From: Rhizobium sp. Root1212
GTDB taxonomy: Bacteria > Pseudomonadota > Alphaproteobacteria > Rhizobiales > Rhizobiaceae
Assembly: GCF_001424985.1 (NCBI RefSeq)
Contig: NZ_LMDA01000001.1
Span: 62,001 to 126,000, forward strand
DNA: 64,000 bases
Direction: 5' to 3'
The position numbers and the translations under genes were made by a program. Below the pieces are notes generated by a model, which did no database searches, had not been told where the DNA came from, and was given only the letters and a program-made list of their open reading frames with translations. Each line of letters starts with the position of its first letter. Position 1 is the first letter of the stretch. This document shows positions 1-8,633 of this stretch, piece after piece.

Positions 1-160
1 GACCAAGGCCCCGGTCGCGACTGTCGCGGCACTGCGCGAAACCTCGATCCTCTTTGCCGTGATCATCTCGATCGTCTTCCTGAAGGAACGCGTCAGCCCC
101 TTCCGCATCGCGGCCGCGGGGCTGATCGCGCTTGGGGCGCTGCTCTTGAAGCTGGCTTGA
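1..160 (+). CDS. DMT/EamA-family transporter, C-terminal fragment
   Basis: The reading frame enters the window at base 2 and runs to a TGA at 158-160, giving the last 52 residues of a membrane protein. The fragment contains the late EamA pattern: a helix that follows ATVAALRETSILFAV, the charged turn FLKERVSP, and a last hydrophobic helix ending in LLKLA. Glu-Arg after the penultimate helix is typical of drug/metabolite exporters of the EamA family. Substrate is unknown. The start lies outside the window. It runs towards, and ends 10 bases before, the crotonase gene on the other strand. Confidence 0.75.
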   Translation, partial: TKAPVATVAALRETSILFAVIISIVFLKERVSPFRIAAAGLIALGALLLKLA

Positions 161-170
161 ACGGTGCGGC

Positions 171-986
171 CTACTTCCACTCCGGCATCCGCTTGCCGAG
201 AAACGCGCCGATCCCTTCCAGCGCATCCTCCATCAGCAGATTCTCGACCATCACCTCAGTCGCAAAGGCATAGGCCTCCTCCAGCCCCATCGCCGCCTGC
301 CGGTAGAAGGCCTGCTTGCCGATCTTCACGGCTTCGGGCGACTTGGAGGCGATCACGGCGGCATATTTATCCACCACCTGCCGCAGATACTGCTTCGGCA
401 CGATGCGGTTGACGAGGCCGAAATCCTTCGCGGTCGAGGCATCGATCGTCTCGCCGGTGAGCAGCATTTCCATGGCCTGCTTGCGGTGGGCGGCGCGGGA
501 CACCGCTACCATCGGCGTTGAGCAGAAAAGGCCGATATTGACGCCGGGCGTGCAGAAGGTCGCCGTATCGGTGCAAACAGCCAGATCGGCGCTCGCCACC
601 AGCTGGCAGCCTGCCGCCGTCGCAAGGCCGTCGATCTCGGCGATGACAGGCTGCGGCAGCCTGGTGATCCTCAGCATCAGTTCGGTGGCCAGACGCACGG
701 TCTTATCGAAGAAAGCCCGCCCCTGATCGCCATCGCCGCGATGGCTGGTGATTTCCTTCAAGTCATGACCGGCGGAAAACACCTGGCCCACCGCCGCCAG
801 CACGACGACGCGGATATCCGGCATCTCCGCCACCGCATCGAGTTCGGCGATCAACCTTTCCATCATCGCGATCGAAAGGGCATTGGTCGGCGGGTTGTTC
901 AGCGTCAGCCGGAGAATCGCATCCGCCCGCTCCTTCAGCACAAGGCCGCGCTGTTCTTCCGGGTGCAGGGAAACGATATCGGCCAT
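171..986 (-). CDS. Enoyl-CoA hydratase/isomerase (crotonase) family protein, ECHDC3-like
   Basis: 271 residues with a complete crotonase fold. The first oxyanion-hole segment reads FSAGHDLKEI and the second reads IDGLATAAGCQLV, both diagnostic. The AGHDLKE form resembles the ECHDC3 branch. The two catalytic glutamates of true enoyl-CoA hydratases are not evident: the segment where the first is expected reads CTPGVNIGL. Hydration of enoyl-CoA is therefore not assured, and another acyl-CoA reaction is possible. I chose the ATG at 986 because AGGAG lies at a good distance upstream; an in-frame start at 1052 lacks this. It is divergent from the thioesterase gene at 1139, so both may serve acyl-CoA turnover. 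Confidence 0.85.
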   Translation of the reverse strand: MADIVSLHPEEQRGLVLKERADAILRLTLNNPPTNALSIAMMERLIAELDAVAEMPDIRVVVLAAVGQVFSAGHDLKEITSHRGDGDQGRAFFDKTVRLATELMLRITRLPQPVIAEIDGLATAAGCQLVASADLAVCTDTATFCTPGVNIGLFCSTPMVAVSRAAHRKQAMEMLLTGETIDASTAKDFGLVNRIVPKQYLRQVVDKYAAVIASKSPEAVKIGKQAFYRQAAMGLEEAYAFATEVMVENLLMEDALEGIGAFLGKRMPEWK

Positions 987-1138
987 CGGCGGCTCCTTGA
1001 ATTCGGTATGGATCGAAAACGCGTTGGTACGCCCCGGCCGCACCGCTTTCAACCCGCCACGGCTCTTCGACTTTATGCCGGCTTGCCCGGATGCCGCCGA
1101 CCGGTTCTAACATCCGGCAAACGACGAAGGAAAACAGC

Positions 1139-1564
1139 ATGAACCCCGTCATGACGGTCGAAGACCTGAACCGCTTCCTGGATACGGACTTTCCCGAAGT
1201 CCACACCGACGGGCGCGTGTTCGAGGTGGTCAGCGTCGGCCCCGGCACCGCCGTCATGCGCTTCGATCCGCTGCCCCGGCACCTGCGCCCCGGTGCCACC
1301 GTTTCCGGCCCCGCCCTCTTCGCGCTGGCCGATGTCACCGCCTATGTGACGCTGGTCTCCCATATCGGCCCGGTCGCCCTTGCGGTCACGACCAATCTCA
1401 ACATCAACTTCCTGCGCAAGCCGGAGCCGAAACCGCTGGAATGCCGCTGCCGAATCCTCAAGCTCGGCAAGCGCCTCGCCGTCCTCGACGCCGAAATATC
1501 AGCCGCCGGAGACACCGATATCGTCGCCCACGCCACCGCGACCTATTCGATTCCGCCGAAATAA
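1139..1564 (+). CDS. PaaI-family (hotdog fold) thioesterase
   Basis: 141 residues. The segment from [19 protein letters not shown] onwards matches the central helix of the 4HBT/PaaI hotdog fold, where an Asp (in ALADV) sits at the active site. The tail with [11 protein letters not shown] and [16 protein letters not shown] is typical of the family. It probably hydrolyses an acyl-CoA or aryl-CoA thioester, but the substrate cannot be read from sequence. The ATG at 1139 is preceded by GAAGGA; an in-frame ATG at 1091 would lack a ribosome site. The neighbouring divergent crotonase gene suggests a role in acyl-CoA metabolism. Confidence 0.85.
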   Translation: MNPVMTVEDLNRFLDTDFPEVHTDGRVFEVVSVGPGTAVMRFDPLPRHLRPGATVSGPALFALADVTAYVTLVSHIGPVALAVTTNLNINFLRKPEPKPLECRCRILKLGKRLAVLDAEISAAGDTDIVAHATATYSIPPK

Positions 1565-1641
1565 AATGTGGTATTATAAAACCACACAAGCATGCCATTG
1601 ATTTTGCTTATCAATTTTTCAAACTAACAAATCTGCTGTGC

Positions 1642-1670
1642 TTGACCGCATTTTCGACCTTGCGTATAAG
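1642..1670 (+). promoter_or_regulatory. Predicted sigma-70 promoter of rplM-rpsI
   Basis: TTGACC at 1642-1647 and TATAAG at 1665-1670 are separated by exactly 17 bases. The predicted start is near 1677, giving a leader of about 115 bases before rplM. It is the best promoter match in this intergenic stretch and fits a highly expressed ribosomal protein operon. Prediction from sequence only. Confidence 0.6.
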
Positions 1671-1682
1671 CTGCGGCAGATC

Positions 1683-1709
1683 GCGGTCCTTCGGGGCCGC
1701 TTTCCTTTT
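1683..1709 (+). terminator. Terminator-like UUCG hairpin inside the rplM leader
   Basis: GCGGTCC (1683-1689) and GGGCCGC (1694-1700) form a 7-bp stem, with one G-T pair, closed by the very stable TTCG tetraloop; TTTCCTTTT follows at 1701-1709. On the + strand this looks like an intrinsic terminator, but it lies just after the predicted rplM transcription start. It may end transcripts from the thioesterase gene, or act as an attenuator or leader structure for rplM. Confidence 0.5.
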
Positions 1710-1791
1710 GGCATGGTTTCAAGCCGGCCAAAGCCAAGCAACAAGAAACGCCCGGCGGCAACGCATCGGGTCCAAACGAAAGAGTTTCACT

Positions 1792-2256
1792 ATGTCAACC
1801 TTCGTTCAGAAGCCTGCAGAGGTGGAGAAGAAGTGGGTCCTCATCGATGCCGAAGGCCTCGTTGTCGGTCGCGTCGCTTCCATCATCGCCAACATCCTGC
1901 GCGGCAAGCACAAGGCAACCTACACCCCTCACGTTGATGATGGCGACAACGTCATCGTTATCAACGCCGAGAAGGCTGTCCTGACCGGCAAGAAGTACTC
2001 CGACAAGAAGTACTACTGGCACACCGGTTATCCGGGCGGCATCAAGGAGCGCACCGCGCGCCAGATCATCGAAGGCCGCTTCCCGGAGCGCGTTCTCGAG
2101 AAGGCCGTCGAGCGCATGGTTCCGCGCGGCCCGCTCGGCCGTCGCCAGATGAAGAACCTGCGCGTTTACGCCGGTTCCAACCATCCGCATGAAGCACAGC
2201 AGCCGACCGTCCTCGACGTCGCCTCGCTGAACAGCAAGAACACAAGGAGCGCCTGA
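1792..2256 (+). CDS. rplM: 50S ribosomal protein L13 (uL13)
   Basis: 154 residues, the normal length for bacterial L13, an early-assembling 23S rRNA-binding protein of the large subunit. Recognisable segments are [18 protein letters not shown] at the start, [22 protein letters not shown] in the middle (split here as [16 protein letters not shown] then YYWHTG), and [18 protein letters not shown] near the end. The start at 1792 gives the usual N-terminus. It is the first gene of a two-gene operon with rpsI, whose start lies 2 bases after the rplM stop. See the promoter at 1642 and the leader hairpin at 1683 for likely control. Confidence 0.98.
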   Translation: MSTFVQKPAEVEKKWVLIDAEGLVVGRVASIIANILRGKHKATYTPHVDDGDNVIVINAEKAVLTGKKYSDKKYYWHTGYPGGIKERTARQIIEGRFPERVLEKAVERMVPRGPLGRRQMKNLRVYAGSNHPHEAQQPTVLDVASLNSKNTRSA

Positions 2257-2258
2257 TC

Positions 2259-2726
2259 GTGGCTGACCTCTCTTCTCTGAAAGACCTCGGCACGGCCACG
2301 GAAGCTTCGGCTCCGGTTCATGTCAAGAAGGTCGACGCCCAGGGTCGCTCCTACGCGACCGGCAAGCGCAAGAACGCCGTTGCCCGCGTATGGGTCAAGC
2401 CGGGCTCCGGCAAGATCGTCATCAACGGCAAGGAATTCGCTCACTACTTCGCCCGTCCGGTTCTGCAGATGATCCTGCGCCAGCCGATCGTCGCTGCTGC
2501 CCGTGATGGCCAGTTCGACATCGTTGCGACCGTTGCCGGCGGCGGACTCTCCGGCCAGGCCGGTGCGGTTCGTCACGGTATCTCCAAGGCTCTGACCTAC
2601 TTCGAGCCGGGCCTGCGCTCGGTCCTGAAGAAGGGTGGCTTCCTGACCCGCGACAGCCGCGTTGTTGAACGTAAGAAGTACGGTAAGGCCAAGGCCCGCC
2701 GTTCGTTCCAGTTCTCGAAGCGCTAA
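2259..2726 (+). CDS. rpsI: 30S ribosomal protein S9 (uS9)
   Basis: 155 residues. The S9 hallmarks are present: [14 protein letters not shown], the middle segment [19 protein letters not shown], and the C-terminal tail ending in QFSKR, which reaches into the ribosomal P site near tRNA. The start is GTG at 2259, supported by AAGGAG at 2243-2248 inside the end of rplM, which points to translational coupling. The residue run before the conserved domain is slightly longer than in E. coli, as is usual in alphaproteobacteria. A good terminator follows at 2753. Confidence 0.98.
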   Translation: MADLSSLKDLGTATEASAPVHVKKVDAQGRSYATGKRKNAVARVWVKPGSGKIVINGKEFAHYFARPVLQMILRQPIVAAARDGQFDIVATVAGGGLSGQAGAVRHGISKALTYFEPGLRSVLKKGGFLTRDSRVVERKKYGKAKARRSFQFSKR

Positions 2727-2752
2727 TCGCTTTTCGGATTGCACTCATGGAA

Positions 2753-2777
2753 AAGGCGGCCTCCGAGCCGCCTTTTT
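2753..2777 (+). terminator. Intrinsic terminator of rplM-rpsI
   Basis: AAGGCGGC (2753-2760) pairs with GCCGCCTT (2767-2774) around a 6-base loop and is followed by a T run. It lies 27 bases after the rpsI stop. The 2778-2942 stretch after it shows no gene. Confidence 0.85.
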
Positions 2778-2942
2778 CTTTACCTTGTTGCGGCCTGCAA
2801 ACAGGCGGCAGCTTTCCTGTGCTGTAAACTCAGCGCAGCTTGCATTCAGTGATTAAGCGAAATCCCGGAGGCCACACCGGCCCATCCAGGCAAAAGAGTA
2901 ATAAGCGAGCCAAGCTACCAAATCGCAACATCCGCCTGGAAT

Positions 2943-4925
2943 TCAGCTGCCCAGGCCGGATGCCCCCTGCAGATGCTGTACCTGGGACGGATAGAGCTTC
3001 CTCATTATCTGGTCCACGACGATCCGTGCTCCTGCTTTGGTGAAATGCAATCCGTCGGAGAGGAATGCAACGCCGTTCGAAGCCAAGGTACAGAGGCCAT
3101 CTTTGCGCTCATTGCAAAAGCCGTCTTCAGTCTGGACCTTCAGCGTCGTGGGACTCGCCGCTTTCTCCAAAATGCCGCGGCTGTTCATCGATGCGGCCAC
3201 AAACTCCTCATAGGTAATTGTGAACGACGGTCGTGGAATACCCTTCAACATGAGCTGGGCGATGCTGTCCGTGACGTCCATCTTGGTCGTCGGATGACCG
3301 AAAACTAGAACAACACGAATACCAGCCTTTTCCAGCTTCTGGATCGTATCGGACAATTGCGTGACGAGGAATCCGCGATCGCGGTTGGCAATGCGCTTTT
3401 CCTTTCCGTCCAGCACATAGCCGTCGTCATCAAGAAATTTTTGCCATGAGGCAGCAAGAATTACGGTATTCACGCCAGATGTGAGTAACTGCTCCATCGC
3501 CTGATCGTTAAAGGCATCACAACTTACAGCGCCTGGAAGATCGTCCCGATACACGTTGAGCAGCGGCGCACAAAATCCGTGCGTCAACTGCTGCAAGGCA
3601 ATTCCTTTGCGATCCAGCGCATCTGCCAAAGCCGGGCTGATGGACGAGGCTATGGAATCGCCCCAGATCGCATAGCGCGTCGGATGCTTCTCGTTGAAGA
3701 GACATCGCGTGATGGGAAAAGCCGGCATGCCACCTTCCTGGGTAAACATGCAGTTTCGACTCCAGTCGCTCTGTCTTTCCATTGCGACGACAGCCTCCGG
3801 CAACCGCGACGGAAGGCCGTGCGTTATCTGTCCGGTCAAACCAAGCGACGCCAGCAACACGACCGTCAGCCCCAACCCGGACACCAGCGGACGCCAGCCG
3901 ACGACACGCTGACCGTGGGAGCGCCGCAGCGGCTCCTCGACATAGCGCCATGAAAAATAAGCGAGCAGGAATGACAGGGCACCGAGCGCCAGCATCGTCG
4001 AAAGCGCCGGCTCCTCCGGGCTGCGGATGCGTGCGAACACCATGATCGGCTGATGCCAGAGATAGGCGCTGTAGCTGATTTTGCCAATCAGCAAGAATGG
4101 CTGAACCGAAAGGATGCGCGCCAGCAGCGTGCCGCGAACGCCGAAAACGAGAATGCCAGCGGTCGCAACCACTGGAATAACGGCGGCAAGCGGAGACCAT
4201 CCGTCTTGGTCATCGAGTAGGAAAAACGATGCAACAAGGATCGTGGCGGCGCCTAGTGACAGTGCATTGTTTCTCGCTTGATCGCGGGAGGCCGGAACGA
4301 AGCTGGCGAGCGCGCCCGCCATCAGTTCCCACGCCCGGCTCGGCAGCAGGAAGAAACTGGCTGTCGGATGGCTCGCCGCCCACCACAGGGACGTGGCGAG
4401 GCTGGCGGCGGCAATGCCCGCAAGCATGCCCACAACCGCCCGCTTCGATAGGCGCGGCCAAGCGATCAGCATCAGCAGCGGAAAGATCAGATAGTATTGC
4501 TCTTCGACCGCAAGGCTCCAGGTGTGCAGGAGCGGCACCAGATTTGCATCCTGGGCGAAATAATCCTTCTCCAGCCAGAAATGGATGTTGGAGTATGAAA
4601 AGACGCTGGCCGTCATGCTTTGCGCATAGTTCCGAAAATCTTCCGGCAGCATCCATATCCACGCGAAGGGAACCGTGCAGGCAAGCACCAGAAACAGCGC
4701 CGGCAAAATCCTGCGGGCGCGGCGCTTGTAGAAATCGACGAGCGAAAAGCTGCCCTCGTTCAATCCCTTCACGATCAGCGACGTGATGAGATAGCCGCTG
4801 ATGACGAAAAACACGTCGACGCCGATAAATCCGCCCGGCAATTGCGCCAGACCGGCATGATAAAGGATGACGGAGGTCACCGCGAGCGCGCGAAGACCGT
4901 CGATTTCTTGTCTATAGTGGTTCAT
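2943..4925 (-). CDS. OafA-type O-acyltransferase: acyltransferase-3 membrane domain fused to an SGNH domain
   Basis: 660 residues in two parts. Residues 1 to about 370 form an acyltransferase-3 domain with many membrane helices; R12 and H23 give the R-x10-H catalytic motif, and LHTWSLAVEEQYYL near 132-147 is another family signature. Residues from about 385 to the end form a periplasmic SGNH hydrolase-like domain with GDS at 422-424 and DGLHF at 624-628 carrying the Asp and His. This architecture O-acetylates cell-surface sugars such as LPS O-antigen or exopolysaccharide. The ATG at 4925 has no ribosome site but sits 7 bases after a TATAAT box (see promoter entry). No glycan genes are adjacent, so the target is unknown. 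Confidence 0.9.
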   Translation of the reverse strand: MNHYRQEIDGLRALAVTSVILYHAGLAQLPGGFIGVDVFFVISGYLITSLIVKGLNEGSFSLVDFYKRRARRILPALFLVLACTVPFAWIWMLPEDFRNYAQSMTASVFSYSNIHFWLEKDYFAQDANLVPLLHTWSLAVEEQYYLIFPLLMLIAWPRLSKRAVVGMLAGIAAASLATSLWWAASHPTASFFLLPSRAWELMAGALASFVPASRDQARNNALSLGAATILVASFFLLDDQDGWSPLAAVIPVVATAGILVFGVRGTLLARILSVQPFLLIGKISYSAYLWHQPIMVFARIRSPEEPALSTMLALGALSFLLAYFSWRYVEEPLRRSHGQRVVGWRPLVSGLGLTVVLLASLGLTGQITHGLPSRLPEAVVAMERQSDWSRNCMFTQEGGMPAFPITRCLFNEKHPTRYAIWGDSIASSISPALADALDRKGIALQQLTHGFCAPLLNVYRDDLPGAVSCDAFNDQAMEQLLTSGVNTVILAASWQKFLDDDGYVLDGKEKRIANRDRGFLVTQLSDTIQKLEKAGIRVVLVFGHPTTKMDVTDSIAQLMLKGIPRPSFTITYEEFVAASMNSRGILEKAASPTTLKVQTEDGFCNERKDGLCTLASNGVAFLSDGLHFTKAGARIVVDQIMRKLYPSQVQHLQGASGLGS

Positions 4926-4931
4926 CGGCAA

Positions 4932-4960
4932 ATTATAAGTATCTCACAGGCGCAATCCAA
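4932..4960 (-). promoter_or_regulatory. Predicted promoter giving a leaderless acyltransferase mRNA
   Basis: Read on the minus strand, TTGGAT (4960-4955), a 17-base spacer and a perfect TATAAT (4937-4932) are followed by only six bases before the ATG at 4925. A start site 7 bases after the -10 box would fall on the A of the ATG. There is no Shine-Dalgarno sequence, which agrees with a leaderless message. Confidence 0.55.
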
Positions 4961-5108
4961 GGGCAGCGGGCGCAGGGCTGTCTTGCGCGCATTAAGCGGC
5001 TGATTGTGGCTATTCCAAGCAAGCTGCTGCTTATAGACGGCAAGCCGCATCCGCCAGCATCGAATTGTCTCACTCCACAACCTTCGCGTTTACCGCATAT
5101 CCCCGGTT

Positions 5109-5570
5109 TTAGATCGGCAGTTCCGTCGAGAATTTGAGTTCTCGCAGCACGAAGCTCGACACGACGGTCCGCACATGTGGATTGCGCATCAGATAGCGGG
5201 TCATGAAGGCCTCGTAGCTTTCGACATCGCTCGCCCGGATCTTCAGCATATAGTCGAAAGCGCCCGAGAGCGCATAACATTCCATGATCTCCGGCCGCTC
5301 CAGCACCACGGAGGCAAAAGAGGCGACCGCTTCCTCGTGGTGATCCTCCAGCGTCACATGGGCGATGACACAGAGCTTGAGATCGAGTTTGCCGGGGTCG
5401 AGCAGCGTGACGCGCTTGCGGATGACGCCATCCGCCTCCAGCTCCTGCATCTTCCGCCATGCCGAACTCTGGGACATGCCGGCCTTTTCAGCCAGTTCGG
5501 ACAAGGAGAGGCTTCCATCAGCCTGGACAAGTTGCAGCAGCTTACGATGAAAATTCCCATTTTCTTTCAT
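5109..5570 (-). CDS. Lrp/AsnC-family transcriptional regulator
   Basis: 153 residues. An N-terminal helix-turn-helix (about residues 15-45, LSLSELAEKAGMSQSSAWRK) is followed by the effector-binding RAM/AsnC_trans domain (about 65-145), with HVTLEDHHEEAVASF and the core ECYALSGAFDYMLKI. Lrp family proteins sense amino acids and form octamers. It is divergent from phhA with 125 bases between the starts, so a likely role is control of phenylalanine or tyrosine breakdown through phhA; that is inference from position. The ATG at 5570 is the only sensible start. Confidence 0.92.
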   Translation of the reverse strand: MKENGNFHRKLLQLVQADGSLSLSELAEKAGMSQSSAWRKMQELEADGVIRKRVTLLDPGKLDLKLCVIAHVTLEDHHEEAVASFASVVLERPEIMECYALSGAFDYMLKIRASDVESYEAFMTRYLMRNPHVRTVVSSFVLRELKFSTELPI

Positions 5571-5695
5571 GATAGGCTCAATCTCCGGGAAAATCTGCCA
5601 AGATTATGGACGCGCGCGGCGGGAAAGAAAGGAAAAACCTTTCGATCGGCAGCATAATTACCGGATGAAGCGCAGCATCCGGGAGGATCGGATCA

Positions 5696-6487
5696 ATGAC
5701 CAAGGAAAGCAGCTACAGCGCCAAACTGCCCGGCCCAGACGGGATTTACCCCTACACCGCCGAGGAAGACGCGATCTGGGGCGAACTTTATGCACGCCAG
5801 ATGAAGCTTCTGGCCAATATGGCCTGCAGGGAATACCTGGATGGCGTCAAGACGCTGGGGTTGACGCCGGACAAGGTTCCGCAATTGCGCGATGTCGATC
5901 GTCGCCTGCACGAGACCACCGGGTTCGGCGTCGAAGGCGTGCCAGCGCTCATCCCGCCTTCGCGCTTCTACGAACTCCTGTCCCAGGGCAAATTCCCGCT
6001 TGCGACCTTCCTGCGCCGCCGCGAGCATATCGACTATATCGAGGAGCCGGACCTGTTCCACGAGGTCTTCGGCCATTGCCCGCTGCTCACCAACCAGAGC
6101 TATGCCAATTTCGTCCGCCATTTCGGCGAAACGGCCGTGAAACTCGGCAAGGGCTATTCCTGGCACCTGTTCCGCATCTTCTGGTTCACGGTCGAGTTCG
6201 GCCTGATCAACACGCCGGAGGGACGCCGCTGCTTCGGCGCCGGCATCGTCTCGTCGCCGAGCGAAGCCAAGGCCGCCATGGAAGGCACGGCCTGCGAATT
6301 CCGACCGTTCGATCTGATGACGGTGCTCAGGACCCCCTATCGCATCGATATCGTCCAGCCGATCTACTACGTCATCGACAGCTTCGCCGATCTCGAAGCC
6401 ATCACCATCAACGATATCGGCGGCATGATCGAAAAGGCGAAATCGCTCGGCGATTTTGCCCCGACCTACGAGGCCAAGGCCTCATAG
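5696..6487 (+). CDS. phhA: Phenylalanine 4-monooxygenase (phenylalanine hydroxylase)
   Basis: 263 residues, the length of the compact bacterial enzyme without a regulatory domain. It converts phenylalanine to tyrosine using tetrahydrobiopterin, oxygen and non-heme iron. The iron ligands are visible: H122 and H127 in FHEVFGHCP and E167 in VEFGLI, with the spacing of the Chromobacterium enzyme. The ATG at 5696 follows GGGAGG at a good distance, and the short hairpin around 5662-5680 lies in the leader. The divergent Lrp gene is the likely regulator. The following agmatinase-like gene is on the same strand, 92 bases on. Confidence 0.96.
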   Translation: MTKESSYSAKLPGPDGIYPYTAEEDAIWGELYARQMKLLANMACREYLDGVKTLGLTPDKVPQLRDVDRRLHETTGFGVEGVPALIPPSRFYELLSQGKFPLATFLRRREHIDYIEEPDLFHEVFGHCPLLTNQSYANFVRHFGETAVKLGKGYSWHLFRIFWFTVEFGLINTPEGRRCFGAGIVSSPSEAKAAMEGTACEFRPFDLMTVLRTPYRIDIVQPIYYVIDSFADLEAITINDIGGMIEKAKSLGDFAPTYEAKAS

Positions 6488-6579
6488 GCGGCGAATTATC
6501 TGGCGGACGTCCCGAACGGGGCCTTGCCTTCCCGTGGTCGATTGTCCAACGTCTCGTCATCGAACCGACGAGACGGATC

Positions 6580-7542
6580 ATGGCCAACAAGACGATCGAC
6601 CACGCCATCACGGCAACCTCCCTGACATCGGCCGCGTCCGATCCCACCCACGCCGGCATCCTCTCTTTCATGCGCCGCCGGTATACGAAGAAGCTCACCG
6701 GCGTCGATGCTGTCGTCTGGGGCATTCCCTTCGATGCCGCGACCTCGAACCGACCCGGCGCCCGCTTCGGGCCGCAGGCGATCCGCCGCGCCTCGGCGAT
6801 CTTCGACAACGATCCGCAATATCCCTTCGAGCGCGATCTCTTCGCCCATATGGCGACGATAGATTACGGCGATTGCCTGCTCGACTACGGCAACCATTCG
6901 AAGACACCGGCGACGATCGAGCGGGAAGCCGCGAAAATCCTCAAGAGCGGCGCCTTCCTGCTCACCCTCGGTGGTGACCATTTCGTCACGCTGCCGCTGC
7001 TCCGGGCCCATGCCGCCGTTCACGGCCCGCTTGCACTGGTGCATTTCGATGCGCATCAGGACACCTGGCCGGATGAGAAAGGCCGCATCGACCACGGCTC
7101 GTTCTTCGGCCGTGCCGTGCGCGAGGGCCTGATCGACACGGACGCCTCGATCCAGATCGGCATCCGCACCCATGCGCCCGAGGATTACGACATCCGCATC
7201 CTCTACGGCTACGATGTCGAGGAGATGAGCACGCAGGCGATCGCCGATGCGATCATCGAACAGGTCGGCGACAAGGCGGCCTATCTCACTTTCGATATCG
7301 ACTGCCTCGACCCGGCCTATGCGCCCGGCACGGGCACGCCGGTCTCCGGCGGCCCGTCGAGCGCAAAAATCCTGTCGGTGATCCGCAAGCTCGGCCCGCT
7401 GCGTTTCAAGGGTGCGGATGTGGTCGAAGTGGCGCCGGCCTACGACCATGCCGATATCACCGCCATCGCCGGCGCGACCGTCGCCATGTACATGCTGGGC
7501 TTGCATGCGGAAGAACTGGCGGAACGCGAACCGGTTGCCTGA
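6580..7542 (+). CDS. speB: Agmatinase / ureohydrolase family protein
   Basis: 320 residues of the arginase-agmatinase fold. Binuclear manganese ligands are visible: H134 in LGGDHF, D157, H159 and D161 in HFDAHQD, and the two Asp of TFDIDCLDPAYAPGTG near residue 245. The common annotation is agmatinase (agmatine to putrescine and urea), but sequence alone cannot exclude guanidinobutyrase or guanidinopropionase, which are close relatives. The ATG at 6580 gives the conserved N-terminus although its ribosome site is weak. It lies between phhA and argC; a hairpin with stem ACGGCCTT/AAGGCCGT at 7562-7585 may end the transcript. Confidence 0.88.
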   Translation: MANKTIDHAITATSLTSAASDPTHAGILSFMRRRYTKKLTGVDAVVWGIPFDAATSNRPGARFGPQAIRRASAIFDNDPQYPFERDLFAHMATIDYGDCLLDYGNHSKTPATIEREAAKILKSGAFLLTLGGDHFVTLPLLRAHAAVHGPLALVHFDAHQDTWPDEKGRIDHGSFFGRAVREGLIDTDASIQIGIRTHAPEDYDIRILYGYDVEEMSTQAIADAIIEQVGDKAAYLTFDIDCLDPAYAPGTGTPVSGGPSSAKILSVIRKLGPLRFKGADVVEVAPAYDHADITAIAGATVAMYMLGLHAEELAEREPVA

Positions 7543-7561
7543 GACGCAAATTCTAAGGCAA

Positions 7562-7585
7562 ACGGCCTTTGCGTTGTAAGGCCGT
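7562..7585 (+). terminator. Hairpin after the agmatinase gene
   Basis: ACGGCCTT (7562-7569) pairs exactly with AAGGCCGT (7578-7585) over an 8-base loop. No T run follows, so termination, if any, may be weak. It lies 20 bases after the stop and upstream of argC. Confidence 0.35.
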
Positions 7586-7700
7586 CGCACAATGTATATA
7601 GGATCGTCGCCAGCCGAGCCCGATCTTGAGAGATTGAATCAAGCGGCTGCCGATCTGATTCGGGTTATCTCCGCAGGCATTTGAAAAGACAGGATTTCCC

Positions 7701-8633
7701 ATGAAACCGAAAATTTTCATCGATGGCGAACACGGAACCACCGGCCTGCAGATCCGCAGCCGCATGGCCGGCCGCGCCGATGTCGACCTCCTGTCGATCC
7801 CCGAAATCGAGCGCCGCAATGCCGCGATGCGCGAAGACCTCTTGAACAGCGCCGATATCGCCATTCTCTGCCTGCCGGACGACGCGTCGAAACAGGCCGT
7901 CACCATGCTTGCGGGCAATAACAGTGTGCGCATCATCGATACCTCGACCGCCTACCGCGTCGCGCCGGACTGGGCCTACGGCTTTGCCGAAATGGACAAG
8001 GAACAGGCGAAGAAAATCCGCGATGCGCGCCTCGTCGCCAATCCCGGCTGCTATCCGACCGGCGCCATCGGCCTCATCCGGCCGCTGCGCCAGGCCGGCA
8101 TCCTGCCGGCGGATTATCCCGTCAGTGTCAATGCTGTCTCCGGCTATACCGGCGGCGGCAAGCAGATGATCGCCCAGATGGAAGACCCTAAAAATCCGGA
8201 CCCGATCACCGCCCCGCATTTCCTCTACGGCATGCCGCTCAAGCACAAGCACGTGCCGGAAATGTGCATCCACGGGCTGCTGGCCCGTTCGCCGCTTTTC
8301 TCGCCCTCCGTCGGCCGCTTCCCGCAGGGCATGATCGTGCAGGTGCCGCTGTTCCTCGATCGGCTGAACGAGGGTGCGACGCTTGAAAGCATCCATGCGG
8401 CGCTGACGGCGCACTACGCCGGCCAGGACATCGTAACGGTCGTGCCGCTTGCGGAAAGCGCCAAGCTCGCCCGCGTCGATGCCGTCGAGCTCGCCGGCAA
8501 GGACACGATGAAGCTTTTCGTCTTCGGCACGCCGGGTGGCGAACAGGTCAATCTCGTCGCCCTGCTCGACAACCTCGGCAAGGGCGCCTCGGGTGCCGCC
8601 GTCCAGAACATGGACCTGATGCTCTCGGCATGA
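7701..8633 (+). CDS. argC: N-acetyl-gamma-glutamyl-phosphate reductase
   Basis: 310 residues, the shorter type found in alphaproteobacteria. It reduces N-acetylglutamyl-5-phosphate with NADPH in arginine biosynthesis. An N-terminal nucleotide-binding segment ([17 protein letters not shown]) and the active-site Cys117 in [12 protein letters not shown] are clear, as is [11 protein letters not shown]. The ATG at 7701 gives the conserved start. The gene ends in ATGATG overlapping the start of an APH(6)-like kinase gene, which implies coupled translation. TATATA at 7595-7600 could be part of its promoter, but the -35 match is poor. Confidence 0.97.
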   Translation: MKPKIFIDGEHGTTGLQIRSRMAGRADVDLLSIPEIERRNAAMREDLLNSADIAILCLPDDASKQAVTMLAGNNSVRIIDTSTAYRVAPDWAYGFAEMDKEQAKKIRDARLVANPGCYPTGAIGLIRPLRQAGILPADYPVSVNAVSGYTGGGKQMIAQMEDPKNPDPITAPHFLYGMPLKHKHVPEMCIHGLLARSPLFSPSVGRFPQGMIVQVPLFLDRLNEGATLESIHAALTAHYAGQDIVTVVPLAESAKLARVDAVELAGKDTMKLFVFGTPGGEQVNLVALLDNLGKGASGAAVQNMDLMLSA

